Source of the DNA: Coptis chinensis
Lineage: Eukaryota; Streptophyta; Magnoliopsida; Ranunculales; Ranunculaceae
Direction of reading: 5' to 3'
DNA length: 64,000 nt
NCBI GenBank assembly: GCA_015680905.1
Contig: CM027378.1
Span: forward strand, 81,125,501 to 81,189,500
Shown: positions 1 through 12,128 of the stretch, piece after piece
Numbering within the stretch: the first letter of the stretch is position 1
Layout: every line of letters begins with the position of its first letter
Position numbers and translations under genes: made by a program
Notes under the pieces: model-generated
Told to the model about the DNA's origin: nothing
Databases searched by the model: none
What the model saw: only the letters and a program-made list of their open reading frames with translations

Positions 1-2165
1 TGGACATGCACGGTTTAGATCCGTGAAGTCGATACATATTCTCCATGACCTATTCTTCTTACGTACTAGGACAATATTAAAAATCCAGGTGGGGAAATTG
101 ATTTCCCTGACAAAATTAGCTGCCTTTAGTTTTTCAACTTTGGCTTTTACCGCTTTGGATCTGTCAGCACCTATCTTTCTCGGTTTCTGCTTGACCACTA
201 TGCATCACTGCGAATATTTAGTCGGTGGCATGCCACATGGGTCAATAATTCCTAGCATTTCTTCGAATGACCAAGCAAACACGTCTTTGTGTTATCGAAG
301 GAAATGTATTAGAGCCTGACGCTCTTCAGAACTCAACAAGGTACCGATGAAAGTGGTTTTTGGTGAGCTGCCTCCCATAATTTCCACTTCCTCTAACGGC
401 TCCAGTGAGGGGGGGATCCTCCCTCTCTCTTGGGACTAGGTCCAGGAGAGGTGGATCCAACTGTAATTGTTATTTGGCGAGTTTCCCCACCTCCATTGGT
501 TCGAAAGGGAGTGGGGACTGCTTCGTCACCAAAGCATAGCATGCTTTGGTAGCCACTTGATCCCCTCTGATTGCCTCAATTGTCTTGTTATACGGGAACT
601 TCAGACATTAGTGATAGGTGCTGGGAACAGCTTGGAGTCTGTGTAGCCAAGTCCTGCCCAAGATAATGTGATAGTTGGATCTCCCCAATTGTTAGGGCTT
701 TGTCCCAGCTGAATCCATATAGGTTGGAGTTGGTGGCGACCATCTCATAATTAGGGTTCATTAGCTTTTTGAAGGAGTCGTAGTATAACACATCCACTGA
801 GCTGCCTGGATCAACCAATATGCGATACAAATCATAATCTCCAAAAGGAAGTGTCAGAACAAATGTATCCTCATGTGGGATCTGGATGATACAACAGTCA
901 GCCTTAGTGAAGAGGATAAGTGGATCTTTGTGGGGTACCGCATTGACCTGTGCACCCATAGTCAGTTCGCTGTTCGTGATCCTCATTTGCTTGGCGATGC
1001 GCATTTGATGTCGTGCACCTTTTTCACTGACCTGCCCACTTCGTTTGCTTGCCTTTCCGGAAATTATATTTATCTTGAGGCGGCCATTGAGCGGTCTAGT
1101 ACCTGGGGGATCCTGAACTGACGTGCTGACCTCCTCAGGCTGTAATGCATTCGCCTATTCATGTGCTACAAACTGCTTCAAATACCCCCTTTCAATCAAA
1201 TCCTGTAGTTCATTTTTCAGGGTCCTACAGGCTCTGGTGCTGTGACCCTTACTCTTATGGAACTTGCAGTAGGCCCTTTAGTCTCTGGTACCCAGGGAGC
1301 CTACCTTAAGCGAAGTTTCTGTCCATCAAGGGAAGAGCTTCTTCAGCTCCTTCCACACGTGGCTTCTTATGTGGTTTTTCATCTACACTACTGGCTACAT
1401 TCTGGTATTGTCCTCTGGGCATTCGTCCTTTTGATGGGGATTCAGCCCTTCGGCGGCCACGATGACGGTCTCTCTTCGGTTTTTGGGGGGGAAAACTCCC
1501 CTTCTTGAGGGGCTACAGGAGCTGTCTGATTAGCCTTTTTTGCTTCCTGACATCTGTTCAGGACATCCTCCTCCCACCCCGCATGAGTCTCAACCCTGTC
1601 TAGGAGTTCCTCTAAATCACAGGGTGGTTTCTTGGAGAGGGATCCGAATAAGGCCTTGTTTTCGTCCAACCCTTGTTAGAAAGCTATTATAGCAGTTTGT
1701 TCATCGCAAGACTCTATCTGGATTGAAATTTCCATGAATCATTCCATGAATCAATGCTTCTTCGTCCTTTTTCTTAATGTTGAACAATGCGTCGATCCGC
1801 TTTGGTTGGTGCTTGTTGCATGAGTACCTGTCTATGAAGGTCCTAAACATTTCTTCTGAGGGCCTGATCTGCCGCTCAGGCAACTTGTGGTACCACTGGA
1901 GCGTAGATCCAGAAAGGGAAGCTTTGAACTTTTGGCACATGACGTGGTCATACCTTTCATATTGTCTCATAGTTGCTCGATATCTGAATGTGTGATCCAC
2001 CGGATCTGACTTGCCATTGATGACACTAAACTTCAGTTGTCGGTAACCGCAGGGGTAAGGCTTTCTTATTATTCGAGATGCAAAACGAGATTTGTCTGCC
2101 CCCATTATGGCGGATTGAACAAGGGAGTCTTGTATTTTTCTCCCCTTTCCTGTTATCTGATGCAT
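1..2165 (-). pseudogene. Gypsy gag-protease-RT polyprotein, broken
   Basis: Polyprotein of a retrotransposon, needed for particle assembly, processing and reverse transcription. Frame 2165-1701 carries a retrotransposon gag domain (FKASLSGSTLQWYHKLP, then RTFIDRYSCNKHQPK). Frame 1004-588 carries an aspartic protease with ILVDPGSSVDVLYYDSF, where the usual D-T/S-G is D-P-G. At about 300-20 the start of RT is readable (KDVFAWSFEEMLGI, CIDFTDLNRACP). Frames are separated by stops and shifts, for example after the histidine-rich part near 300 and around 1690, so it is not translatable as one protein. The D-P-G change would also be expected to kill the protease. Confidence 0.8.
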
Positions 2166-2949
2166 CTGACAGATCAGGTCATTCTTCTCAAACTCCCATG
2201 CAGTTTCTTTGGTATAATGCTTCTTAATCTGAGCTCTTTTTCAGTATCGAGGGTCGACATCACGATCATGGTCAGTTGACACTAGTTCAGATGCTGTATA
2301 TGAGTCCTCATTTAGGTTACTGTATTCTGACTCAGATGTCTCGCGTCAAACTGGACCCCCATGCCTTGGGTTCCTTGCACGACCACCTTCTGGAAGGTCG
2401 TCATCATCAAGATCGATGAGTAGCTCCTTCCCTGTGTTGGATTGATACAAATGCCTCAGTAGCTGTACTTCTTGTTCAAGATTGCTTCTTTGCTATTCCA
2501 GAGCATGTACTGCCTTATTGGCCTGAACAGACTCTAGGTTGGTGAGGGCAACATTCTCACCATCTTGACGCTCCTCTTGAGCGTTATTCCTGGGGCTTGC
2601 AGCGGGAGCAGCTGGTATGTCAGTCTGGTCATAGGTCTTTGGAGGGGGTTATTCGCATCATGGTGACCGTCATTCTCCCCCCCCCCCCCCCTTCAGGTAT
2701 CTCATGCTCTTTTTCTCTTACAACGATGATGCATGTGGTTGCGCCACCCTTTGTTTTCTTTGCTCCTACCATCATAATGGTAAGAGTTTTTAAACTAAAT
2801 TAGTCATTTGGAACGAATGTTTATCTACTTTCGTCTCCACAAGATGTAGGAGAATTTCTGAGTATCCCCTAATCTTCCTCTATGCCTTGTGATCTAGAAG
2901 CTTTTACTGAGTAGAGAAGTGATGAGATGATTGTGAGTTCAGGGTTGAA

Positions 2950-2966
2950 CCATCTGGCGGCTGCCA
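2950..2966 (-). other. Primer-binding site of the left gypsy element
   Basis: One base inside the 5' LTR, the minus strand reads TGGCAGCCGCCAGATGG. It starts with the TGG expected to pair with a tRNA CCA end. It fixes the LTR boundary at 2968. The tRNA species was not identified. Confidence 0.55.
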
Positions 2967-2967
2967 A

Positions 2968-3503
2968 TGTATCTCTTTGTTTATTTTAGAGAATCAAACC
3001 TTATCTTGCATAGTTCCTAAGAGCGAATCCCTATGGTTTATATAAGAAGAGCTTTGAGAGTCCTAGGGTTAGGGCTGTCCTCACCGCTTGTGAGTTCTCT
3101 TCCATCTTTGGACTCTACCTTCCTATTAGGAATTCTCTCCTTATGGAAGTCGGAATCTAGACCATATCTTATGAGAGGTAGGTTTCCTTGCTGATCATAA
3201 TGTCCCATTGTATATGGGAAAATTATATCTAAAAGGTAAACTCTTAAAGATATGTCATCATGATTCCTTCCTTATCATCAAAGATCGCCCTCTTCAGTTT
3301 TCTTTTGTTTAAGAACTGTCCATATTAGTTCCTAATGACTTGGAGAACTTTTATGTTTAGAGGCGGTCAGTCACGTGCCTGGCACATGTCCACTAAACAC
3401 TCGTGCTAAGCACGAGATCACTTATTTACATAACTGATCCGGTGGTCTTAGGTTATTTCCTATACACGTGTCATATATCCAATGATGGGAAATCCCCCTT
3501 ACA
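2968..3503 (-). repeat. 5' LTR of the left gypsy element
   Basis: Runs TGTATC...CCTTACA on the plus strand, with TG/CA ends. The left end abuts the primer-binding site. The right end is set where similarity to the long LTR at 27700-31053 resumes (ATTCATTGAATGTG). The 3' partner LTR is outside the window. Confidence 0.6.
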
Positions 3504-4831
3504 ATATTCATTGAATGTGCCATGAATAACCTGTTAGTGTATGATGGGTATTCCTTGAATGTGGCGGGAATGACCCAAGATATTTATTGAATATGTCATG
3601 AATGACCTGCGATATTGAATGCCCATAAAAGGTTGTGATTATGCGCATGGAAAGCCCAGAGATGGCTGTGACTCACAAGTTACAAGTTTGCAAGATGTAA
3701 ATATGTTCCTGGAGATGATATCCCCGCTTGGGACATATATCTTATAGTGGTACTCAGTGTGAGAGAGGCACACGAGTATGTGTGATTTGGCAAATGTGTG
3801 AAGTGCAAATCGTAGAGTACGAACTAAAGCTGGGGTCAATAAATAAGTGATTTATAAACAAGATACATTGTGGAATTGAATGAACTAAAAATATGTAAAT
3901 TTGTGTGATGTTATGAATGTGAAGTGTGACTGTGAATAATATTAGTGAATACTTGTGATATTTTATGTGATTGCGAAATGACTATAACTTGATATGTTAT
4001 TACAAAAATATTAATGACTTGTAATAATCTGAGCTAGATCTATGGTTATGCATGCATAAACTTTATGATGTAATGATATCATGTGAATGACTACCCTTGA
4101 TATAAGTATTATGATAAGTGGTATTCCCTGAATATGAGAGGCAAACCAAGTTGTATCAATTAGACTTAAATATCTTTAATGAGGTTTGACTATGAATAGA
4201 AATTTGACTGGCTGAAATAAATCATTTTATTGTGATATCTAACTCTGTTTTGCAGGATGGTAGGATCTATTAATCTTTTATGCATATACGTAAATATCCT
4301 ACCCTAAGACGACGTGTTGGCTTAAGGTAAAGTGTATCAAACTCATATTTAATTAGATTATCATATGTGTATTTAATAAGTGGAATGTATGTGATATTTA
4401 TGTTGTGAGTTATTTTGGAAAGTGGGAATGATGAGTACTCTTATATGAGATTCTTTGAATTGTATATTAGGGGTGAAATCTTACTTGGGAAGAAACTATA
4501 TGCCGTTTGAGAAAATTGAACTATTGTCTTCCAAGTTGAAATGATTGTAATAGTATATTCCTTTATTTGAAATATTGAACATGTTGTTTTTATTTTAATC
4601 TTACTCATACCAGTAAATTCAATTTGCTGACCCATGTTTGCTTTGTTTTGCAACGTGGGTGTGTTCTTAGAAACATAGATGGTAGAATGCGGTGGATGAC
4701 GACGTTTGATTTGGATTCGCTTTTAGAGCCTTACTGTTTAAGTTTAATTTTCTGAAGTGGAAAGTTTTGATTTGAAACAGATGTAATCGATTTAGATGTA
4801 ATAGAGTTGGTTAGTAATTTAGGGTGTGACA
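3504..4831 (+). repeat. 3' portion of a Tekay-like long LTR (truncated copy)
   Basis: Collinear and same-strand with about 29430-31053. Shared stretches include the GATGGGTATTCCTTGAATG block, GGAAAGCCCAGAGATG, CTAACTCTGTTTTGCA and TTCAATTTGCTGACCCATG. It ends in GGGTGTGACA like the full copy. The 5' part is absent because the gypsy element at 1-3503 lies there. No coding capacity. No convincing primer-binding site follows 4831. Confidence 0.7.
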
Positions 4832-6044
4832 ACCAACCCGCCGTAGATTAAGATTGTGACAGATTTTAAGTAACGTTGACATCTCCCTACATGGTTAGCG
4901 GAACTCGCTGAACAGGAGCTTGCTTGATGGAGGACGAGAAAACGAGTTAACGCCTTGAAGAAACAGTTAGTGTCTCTACTCTTATGAGATGACTAAAGCA
5001 AGAAGTTAGTAACAAACAGAAAGAGTCAGCATCGATCTCGCATTTATCAGGTGAGATAATATGTCTAAGTTAAGAATTTATGAGGGCGTCTTCATCTTCT
5101 CTTAGTGTTGATTAATATCTATGTATCTAGAATGTTTGAGATAACTATGGCACTTATCAGAATTTGATTGAAATAGTGTTGATGGATCTGTCATCTGTGA
5201 GGTGTTGTACATGTGGTATCAAATGAGCTGGGTGTCGTGCTATCAAATGACGAACTATGCATGAGAACGTGCTAAGATAATATATTTATGATAAGGTGGT
5301 CGAGTTTGAGTGATATAAAAATGTGGGAAACCATGTGTATAATAATAATATTTTATTGCAATCTAACAATTCCATCTGAGTCCTAAATAATGAATAACAG
5401 TTTGTTTGTATAGCTAAGCCAATATATATGCTTAGGTCAGGACGTTATTCATAAGCTAATGATGTTCTAAAGCAGGAAAATAATGTGATAAAAGCGACTT
5501 AATGTGTTCAGGTTATTTAGAGCAAAAAACAGTAGGTGTTCTAAATAGATGATTAACAGTACTAAAAATAGATGATTAACAGTACTAAAGCGACTTGAAG
5601 TTATGTTTAATGATATTCTGATCATGGAAGTAGCATATGGGGGGATAAATAATTAAAAGTTGAAAGTATTAAGCATCTTGGAATTGTATTGAAAGTACAA
5701 ATACTTAGCTGGAAGCCTGGAAGTGTTGATGTGGTTTTTTTTTTTATTATGTTGTCGTTTTTTCTTGGCTTGAAAATAAATTAAATATGGTAACTAGAAT
5801 TGTAAAGGTTGGAAGGGAAGTTGACCACCAGAAAAAAGAGTTGTGTGAGTTATCAGAATTTCAAGAAATCTACCAAAGACGGGGGATTAACAAGATATTA
5901 CACTAAATATTTATGACTTAGCCCAAATTTAGATAAAGAAATGGAGAGATTTTGATAGATGGAAATGACTGCTCTTAGAAGAGTAAGAAAATGCCTACAT
6001 ATCCAACACCTTGGGATGAGACTGAAGTCAAGTGTGCTGGAAAC
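4832..6044. other. No gene seen; unclassified AT-rich sequence
   Basis: No frame above background, no recognisable domain. Contains a short direct duplication (AATAGATGATTAACAGTACTAAA, two copies near 5545-5590) and an oligo-T run at about 5737. It may be decayed interior of the adjoining LTR element, but nothing in the translation supports that. Confidence 0.4.
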
Positions 6045-6870
6045 TGTTGGGTGTTAGTCCCTCACCATGTTACATGAATTGGTTTTGACCTATTCATAGA
6101 AGTGAAGGGGCGGACGCGCTCAGGTTTGCCTTGGAGAAGGGGCATGTGCATTCTAGTCTTGAAACAGAATTCTCTAGAATGCTAACATCAGTACTGTTCG
6201 CATGTTCAAGAAGAAGGCGCACACGCACTCTTCTATGCCTTGCCCAAAGGGTGCAAGCGCCCTTGCCTAAGGAAAGAAGATAGTTTTTTTCTTCTCGATC
6301 TTTTTGAGAAACAAATAAGTACTGGAAGATGGGATAGAAGGAGGCGTGCACGCGCTCTAGTTGGCCTTGCCCAAGGGGCGTGCGCCCTAGTCTATGCACA
6401 GTGACTTCGGAATTTCGATTTTCTATGAAATTTCAGAAGAGTATATATAAATAAGAAGTTAGGTATTTTCCTAACATAAAGTCTTTGAGAGAAACCCAAT
6501 TTTGAGAGCAACCAAAATTGAGAGAAAACCCTTGCAAAGAGATAAAGCTTGTAAGGAGAGATTAGTGAAGAGAGATCTAGTAAGTTTGGAGAGACTTGAG
6601 ATGAGTGATTGTAATCTTCCTTCTCCCACACTTATAAAAGGAATTTGCTTTTGTGGAAGTAGATATTATTAGCCGAACCACGTTACATCTTGTGTCTCAT
6701 TGTGGTAAGTTACTTTACATTGCTATTGTTTGTTTGTGATATAGTTAATTCCATAGCTTAGGTTATGGTTGTTGGTTGTAGTGAAAGTTTAGATTTTTAA
6801 ATTGGAGTAGTAAATTATCCAAAGTGCAAGCTATCTTAGTGGAGATCGATTGGTATCGTATTTCCCAACG
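6045..6870 (+). mobile_element. Solo LTR of the intron-2 Copia family
   Basis: In reverse complement this matches the LTRs at 42124-42795 and 49715-50466: TGTTGG start, a CCTCACCATG block, GGAGAGATTAGTGAAGAGAG, CTAGTAAGTTTGGAGAGACTTG, and the end CGATTGGTATCG...CCCAAC. No coding sequence or second LTR follows, so it looks like a solo LTR left by LTR-LTR recombination. Flanks GAAAC / GAATC match at 4 of 5 bases, a possible decayed target duplication. It has extra GC-rich inserts (GCGCACACGCACTC type) not seen in the other copies. Confidence 0.75.
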
Positions 6871-7349
6871 GAATCAAGCCAACATAGTTCTGGGGGTGGC
6901 TTTTATAGAAGTTATGAGCAAGTAGTTGGTGGGACATGTGTGGTGATATAAACATGTGTGCTGCTAGGATGAGCGACACTTCCTCACGAGTTGCACTTGT
7001 GTGGTGGTTCTAGGTATTATGTTGTTTGAGTTGGTATGGAAAGAGTGTGGTTAATGAGATAATAATGGCAATGATTTGAGTGTGTTGTAGTGAACTGGTG
7101 GTGATAGTGACAAGTCTTGAGGTAATTCTGGGATATTAGTCAAATGTTGTATGCCATGTGGCATCAATGATAGACTGAGCATGTTGTGATGTCATGTAGT
7201 ATAAGGATGCTCGAAGTCGTAAGTCGCATGTTTGGATTCGTTATGAGTTGGTGGAGTCGATGTACCATGGAGTAGGAGGTCCCATACAACACCTTAATCA
7301 ATCATAATTATTCCCTACTTCTTTATTATATGTTGTAGATGCTTCCTAA
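6871..7349. other. No gene seen
   Basis: About 480 bases between the solo LTR and the Helitron. No frame or motif recognised; rich in short TGTGGTG/TTGTG words only. Confidence 0.4.
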
Positions 7350-7608
7350 TCTATCTAATAAAAAAGCTTGGTGTGGGGCTCGCATTGCCCCATCCGACGC
7401 CTACAAATGTTTCTCACAAGTTATGACACGGTAGATCCAAAATCTTATAAGATATGTGCAGTTTAAAATGTTAATTTGAAAGAGTACTGGATCATTGTTG
7501 ATTTGGTCAATAATGGCTGCTTTGTGGGCTGGGCTTTTATCATTCGGTTGGTTGGGGTTATTTTGAGCCTAATTTGAAATAGTGTCGTGCGCACGGGCTA
7601 TATACTAG
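7350..7608 (+). mobile_element. Short non-autonomous Helitron
   Basis: Starts TCTATCTAATAAAAAAGC, like plant Helitron 5' ends, and ends ...TATACTAG. A perfect 10-base palindrome CGTGCGCACG (7586-7595) sits 13 bases before the CTAG terminus, the classic Helitron 3' hairpin position. Flanking bases are A (7349) and T (7609), as expected for insertion between A and T without target duplication. At 259 bases it encodes nothing and would need a Rep/helicase supplied elsewhere. Confidence 0.7.
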
Positions 7609-8866
7609 TTTCCTATAAATTATGAGTAATTGTTATTGCCAAAAGCTTTTGATTTTGTGTTACTATTTAATAGACACAAAGTTTGGGACAAACCACTCAC
7701 ATGTGTATTTGTTCTTTGACACTCTAGTGTAATTGTCATTGGACCTCTGAAGTAGGGGGTGGGGGTGCAAATTTACACCTAAGCATATATGTAGTATATT
7801 TAGTGGTCAAATAGTAACAGTTGATTTTTTATTTTTTTATTTTTTTTTAGGGGGGGGGAGCTCTTTGTAGGTCTGCCCCTAGACGTCTGGATTCTGGAAA
7901 CAAATAGTACAATTTCCTACTTGGTTATGTTGGGGAATGGGGGGCGCGCCCCTGGTGCCACAACATCTCCAGACTCAAATCATTGTTGCTTTCATAGATT
8001 TCCTCTTTTGTGATTACCAAACAATGGTATTTGGCTCTTCAACATCTGAACTGGCAACTGCCAATATTAAATTCCAGTATATACAATGAAATTATGAAAT
8101 ACTAGCAAAAATGCACGTGCTTGCATGGCAGTTAATATTGAATATAAAAAATAAACACTTCATGTTCAAAGCATTTGGAAACTCATTTATGACAATTATA
8201 ACTAAAGCATAGCATACTGAATCAGAGTTCAATTGAAAATATAGATTTGCTGCATCTCTTAAAAATAAGTACACGTTGATGTAACTAAAAAACGAAAGAA
8301 AGAACACATTGATGTGTATCAGGGACATTATTTAAGATTGAAAACTTGTATTATGCACAACATTTTCCAAGATCCAATATATAAATTGAAATGCATGATT
8401 TATGCAACAGCCAAAAGTTATAAACAGAATGTTAACAACAATCATTGGCATACATCCTACAATTAGTATGATGCCCTGAATATATTTTAGAAACACTATT
8501 ACATCTTGAATCAAGTTATACATCTTCCAATATCTATGCGCGGTTATTGTACAAAGTTGGTGTACTTGAGATCCCACACAAGTTTGCCTTAAAATCATCA
8601 GTCCTGCATAGCAACATACGAATGAATAGCAATGAAGTAATAATGCTAATTTTTCTCCCTTAGTAACCAATGATAGAATCAAATAAACAAAAAACATCCT
8701 CTAATAAAACCAAATTACTAACCTGAGATTTATGAATTAACAGAGAAGCTCATGAATAAGGATCCCTGAAATTAATGAATTCAAACCTATATCATCATCT
8801 TTGACACATCTTTGTTAGACACTGAAAACAATATATAAATAGATGGTAGAAAATGTAGACAAATAC
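7609..8866. other. No confident gene; AT-rich flank
   Basis: Contains a T-rich then G9 run at about 7827-7858 and a minus-strand open stretch 8697-8332 rich in hydrophobic residues. That stretch has no family signature and looks like intron or intergenic sequence. Confidence 0.35.
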
Positions 8867-9233
8867 CGTCTATCAAACTCATATCAGCAAAAAATGATAG
8901 ATCACAAAGATCAAAATACAATCCAAAACCCATAAATGCCTTCTTCAGACTCTCCATAGCTTTTCGAACTTTCCTCTTACTCCTTTCCCAAGTTATGTCC
9001 TTACAAATTACTACAGCGTAAGTTGAAATCAATGTTGTCTAAAAGTAACTGCTGAGATTACCTACAATTCTCTTTTCGAGCTATCTTCACTGTAGCTATC
9101 TTCATCATCTCCATTGATGTTTTTATGCTCCACATCATCAATTGAGCACATATCCTTGCAGGTCTATACTCAAGATCCCTAGGCCTCTTTTCCAATTTCG
9201 CAAGCAACTCAAACAAAATATCATAATTCATAC
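8867..9233 (-). pseudogene. Two exon-like segments of an unrecognised gene
   Basis: Two minus-strand open segments, 9233-9062 and 9038-8867, are each bounded by plausible splice signals (acceptor CCTTTAG and donor GTAATC; acceptor TTTTAG and donor GTATTTG). They read LEKRPRDLEYRPARICAQLM and KRKVRKAMESLKKAFMGFGL, composition typical of soluble plant proteins and unlike the retroelements around. The only intron between them would be 23 bases, and the two frames do not join in phase. So they are more likely parts of a decayed gene or captured gene fragment than a working one. The family is not recognised. Confidence 0.3.
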
Positions 9234-9300
9234 CTAAAGGCATACAAACAATAAAAAAAGTCATATGTAACCAAGTATTAGCACAAGGCAGATTATTCAC

Positions 9301-9728
9301 GAAGACTTAGCAAGTGTGCAACTACTAGACAGATTTGATAACACCCAAGAGGCTTATTAATTCCTAAACTCTTCAAAACAAAGACTTCTCAAAGTTTTGA
9401 AAATACGGAAACCCATTTAGCTATATTATGTAGAAGTCTTTCAACTGTTCAAGGTGTTGAAAATCCAATTCTCAATTTAACAACAAAACAAAATTGTAAA
9501 CAACATCTACTAATTACTAATATTATGGGAAGTTGGAAACAGTGCAATTAGATTATTTGCTAGCTTCCAATTTCTTTTCCAAACACAATTTCGCAGTAAA
9601 TATTCCTAGACCAGCAATTCGAAGTAATTGTAGTAACACTGCTCTAGTTATAGAGTTCGTCTAATATATGGCTTATGCATAAAAAAAAACCATAAGATTG
9701 TCCCACATCGCCAATGTCACCACTCATG

Positions 9729-9760
<32 letters not shown>

Positions 9761-11700
9761 TCACGGGTGCCAAAAATCAACATTGTGTCCCATGGAAAAA
9801 CAAACGAACAAATAAGAGTGGAAATTGAATAGTACCTCTCCTGGATCAAGTCGGGTCTAGAAATGTCATCCATTTGCTCATTAATCAGCCTTAATCACAT
9901 TCAGTGCTTGTTGCTACAACCCATTGTTGATACTATTTTTGCAACTTAACGTAAAAATAAGCACGCTTAAGTTTATCACTTCTTACCAGCTTCTTAATGT
10001 ATATTTAAAGGCTTAAACAAAGAATGTTGAAGACTTGTTCTCTACTTTTATCTATACAATGTACACTTTTATTTACAGTGATATAATACAATCCTACTTA
10101 GCAAAATAAAATGTATATTTAAGGGTATCATCTGAAGCAATAAATTAAGCAGGATGAAATGATGAAGTGGTCCTTAAAGTAATTAGATAATTTGATTTAA
10201 GGGCATTAAGCGGTAGGAAAAAAACCATAGGAATTTAAGAGTCCAGGTTATTTACTGAGGATATAATAATTAAGATATTGGTTGCATTGTTTTAAAAAAG
10301 GAAGCAGATGATCACTTGATCCCATCCAAAAACCTTCTAACTTTCATATGTTTTTTTTTAATACAATCAAATCATCATGAATCTTGTTATTTATAAATAG
10401 ATTGGTCGACTTATCACCAATGAAAATGTCCTTGTGACTTGTGTCGAGTGGATTATTATTACCTGAATCAACCTAGGAATTTTCAAAGATGGCCATTTCT
10501 GAATTTTTTGCTCTAATATAAACAATGTAAAATGAATTTATTAAAAGAAGTCATAGCATGGATGGCACCATTGTTGGATGATATGTCAGATGCTTCTAGC
10601 AATGCATTCAAGCATAGTGCTATGGCTATTAGGCATTAAGTCGCCATAAAAAAATGATAATAAGCTAAATGAGTGGTGTCTCGGTAATAGTTCTACATAC
10701 TAATACAATAATGCATGTCAAACTTCATACAGTAATAAATTCCTGACATTTCTTATCTCAATCAATAGAAAAAGGCGGGGAAACTTAACTTTTGATATCT
10801 TACCAATAAATTATGTATTGCCTTACCAATCAGTTATGCTTGAATAACTAAAAATAAAAATAAAAGTTCCTGGTATGATGTTTGAATAAGTCAGGATGTG
10901 AACCTATATATCAAAGGTGAGAAGAAGAATTTGGTAGATAAGAATGTTGGTAAAAGAATACTTATGCAATGCATAATATCCAGGAATGCATGTATTTTTT
11001 GTGATACTGGAGAGTATAGGATGTATGAAGAAGGGGATGGAACAGTATATAGCTTCAAATATTGTGATATCTATTCAAGTGATACATTGCTTAATGACCT
11101 ATCATGAGACCTTTTCAAGTACCGAATAATGAAAATGTATAAAGTATAGATGGATGTTCTTCAACGTAATATAGGAGAAGAAAAAATTAGAAAAATGAGC
11201 ACCAAACCTGAACCAGAATAATCCTCAATGTGTGCACCGCAATAGAACCCAATCAAAGTCGTTGTTTTGCTATACCAAAGTCACATGAATGTGCAATACA
11301 TTTAGCATAAAATAGGGAGTTCCTTTTAATCATAAAAGATGCATCCATTAATTAACCCATTGAGGAGATGGAGAAACCTCTAACAGCTAAGTAGTCCTTG
11401 TCTAGGATCATTGAGGCAACTTGTTATGCCTTTTCAACATTTTAAGTGAAATGGCATTTCGATCCCTTAAAACCAACGGATGAAACTCCGGCCTGTTTGC
11501 TTTTCCAATCATTCCTCCACAACTCAATGTAAAAGGATGTACAAAAGTGTAAATAGATTGAGTTAACAAAGCGAAATAATTAAAATTAGTAATGGAAAAG
11601 AAAATACCATTCTAGTAGAATAGGCAATTAACTATTTGTAGGAAGCAAAAGAAGCAATTAAGATAATTTAATGCCTGTATCTAAGAGCAGAAAGTATGAG
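9301..11700. other. No gene seen; AT-rich intergenic sequence
   Basis: Apart from the GA microsatellite, no frame, TIR, LTR or RNA structure was recognised. A 69-residue plus-strand open stretch at 10898-11107 has no family signature and no supporting splice or promoter context. Confidence 0.4.
9728..9754. repeat. (GA)n microsatellite with G tail
   Basis: An uninterrupted run of GA units, followed directly by GGGGGG. Confidence 0.9.
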
Positions 11701-11839
11701 TGGAATTTCTGGGCATCCAACTATGGCCAATTTCACATAGTGGGCAACCAACTTTTTTTGTTAACACTTTGGGCATCCAACTTTTCAATTTTAATAATGT
11801 GGGGACTCCGTCAGGTTTCCATCCAAATTAACTTAACAG
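11701..11839 (+). repeat. MULE left terminal inverted repeat
   Basis: Matches the reverse complement of 26602-26740 along its full length with scattered differences. Internal landmarks are GGGCATCCAACTATG, GTTAACACTTTGGGC and the inner end CTTAACAG. Confidence 0.9.
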
Positions 11840-12128
11840 TTGTTTAATTATGTGGACCCTAAATTACTTATGTGGACACTAAATTACTTACGTGGAAACA
11901 AGTTTTTCAATACAAAAAGGAAAAGAAATTTAACAACGGTCATAAGCCCAAACATTAAACCCAACAACGGTCATAATCTCCAGCACTATCTTCTCTAACT
12001 CCAACCCTAGCCATCATTTTCTATAATTCCAACCCTAGCTATCATTCTTATCAATTCTATCACTAATTCAAATTCTCTTCTATTTTGTTTTGGAACCTTT
12101 TGTTTTCAATTTCAAGTTTTTTGCAAAG

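Larger units (their letters stand above)
1..3503 (-). mobile_element. Ty3/gypsy (Tat-like) element, 5' part, truncated by window edge
   Basis: On the minus strand the order is 5' LTR (2968-3503), primer-binding site, gag, protease and the start of reverse transcriptase, then the window ends. The LTR/PBS junction and the gag-PR-RT order fit Ty3/gypsy; the wording of the protease and pre-RT region fits the Tat/Ogre branch (family knowledge). The element sits inside a longer repeat: the bases right after 3503 match the interior of the LTR at 27700-31053. The 3' half lies outside the window, so its target duplication cannot be tested. Confidence 0.8.

Noticed and set aside
23..319. 98-residue plus-strand frame
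   Set aside because: It is the antisense of the gypsy RT start, which has clear family wording on the minus strand.
8332..8697. 121-residue hydrophobic minus-strand frame
   Set aside because: Composition of AT-rich non-coding DNA, no family signature, no consistent splice joining with the segments at 8867-9233.
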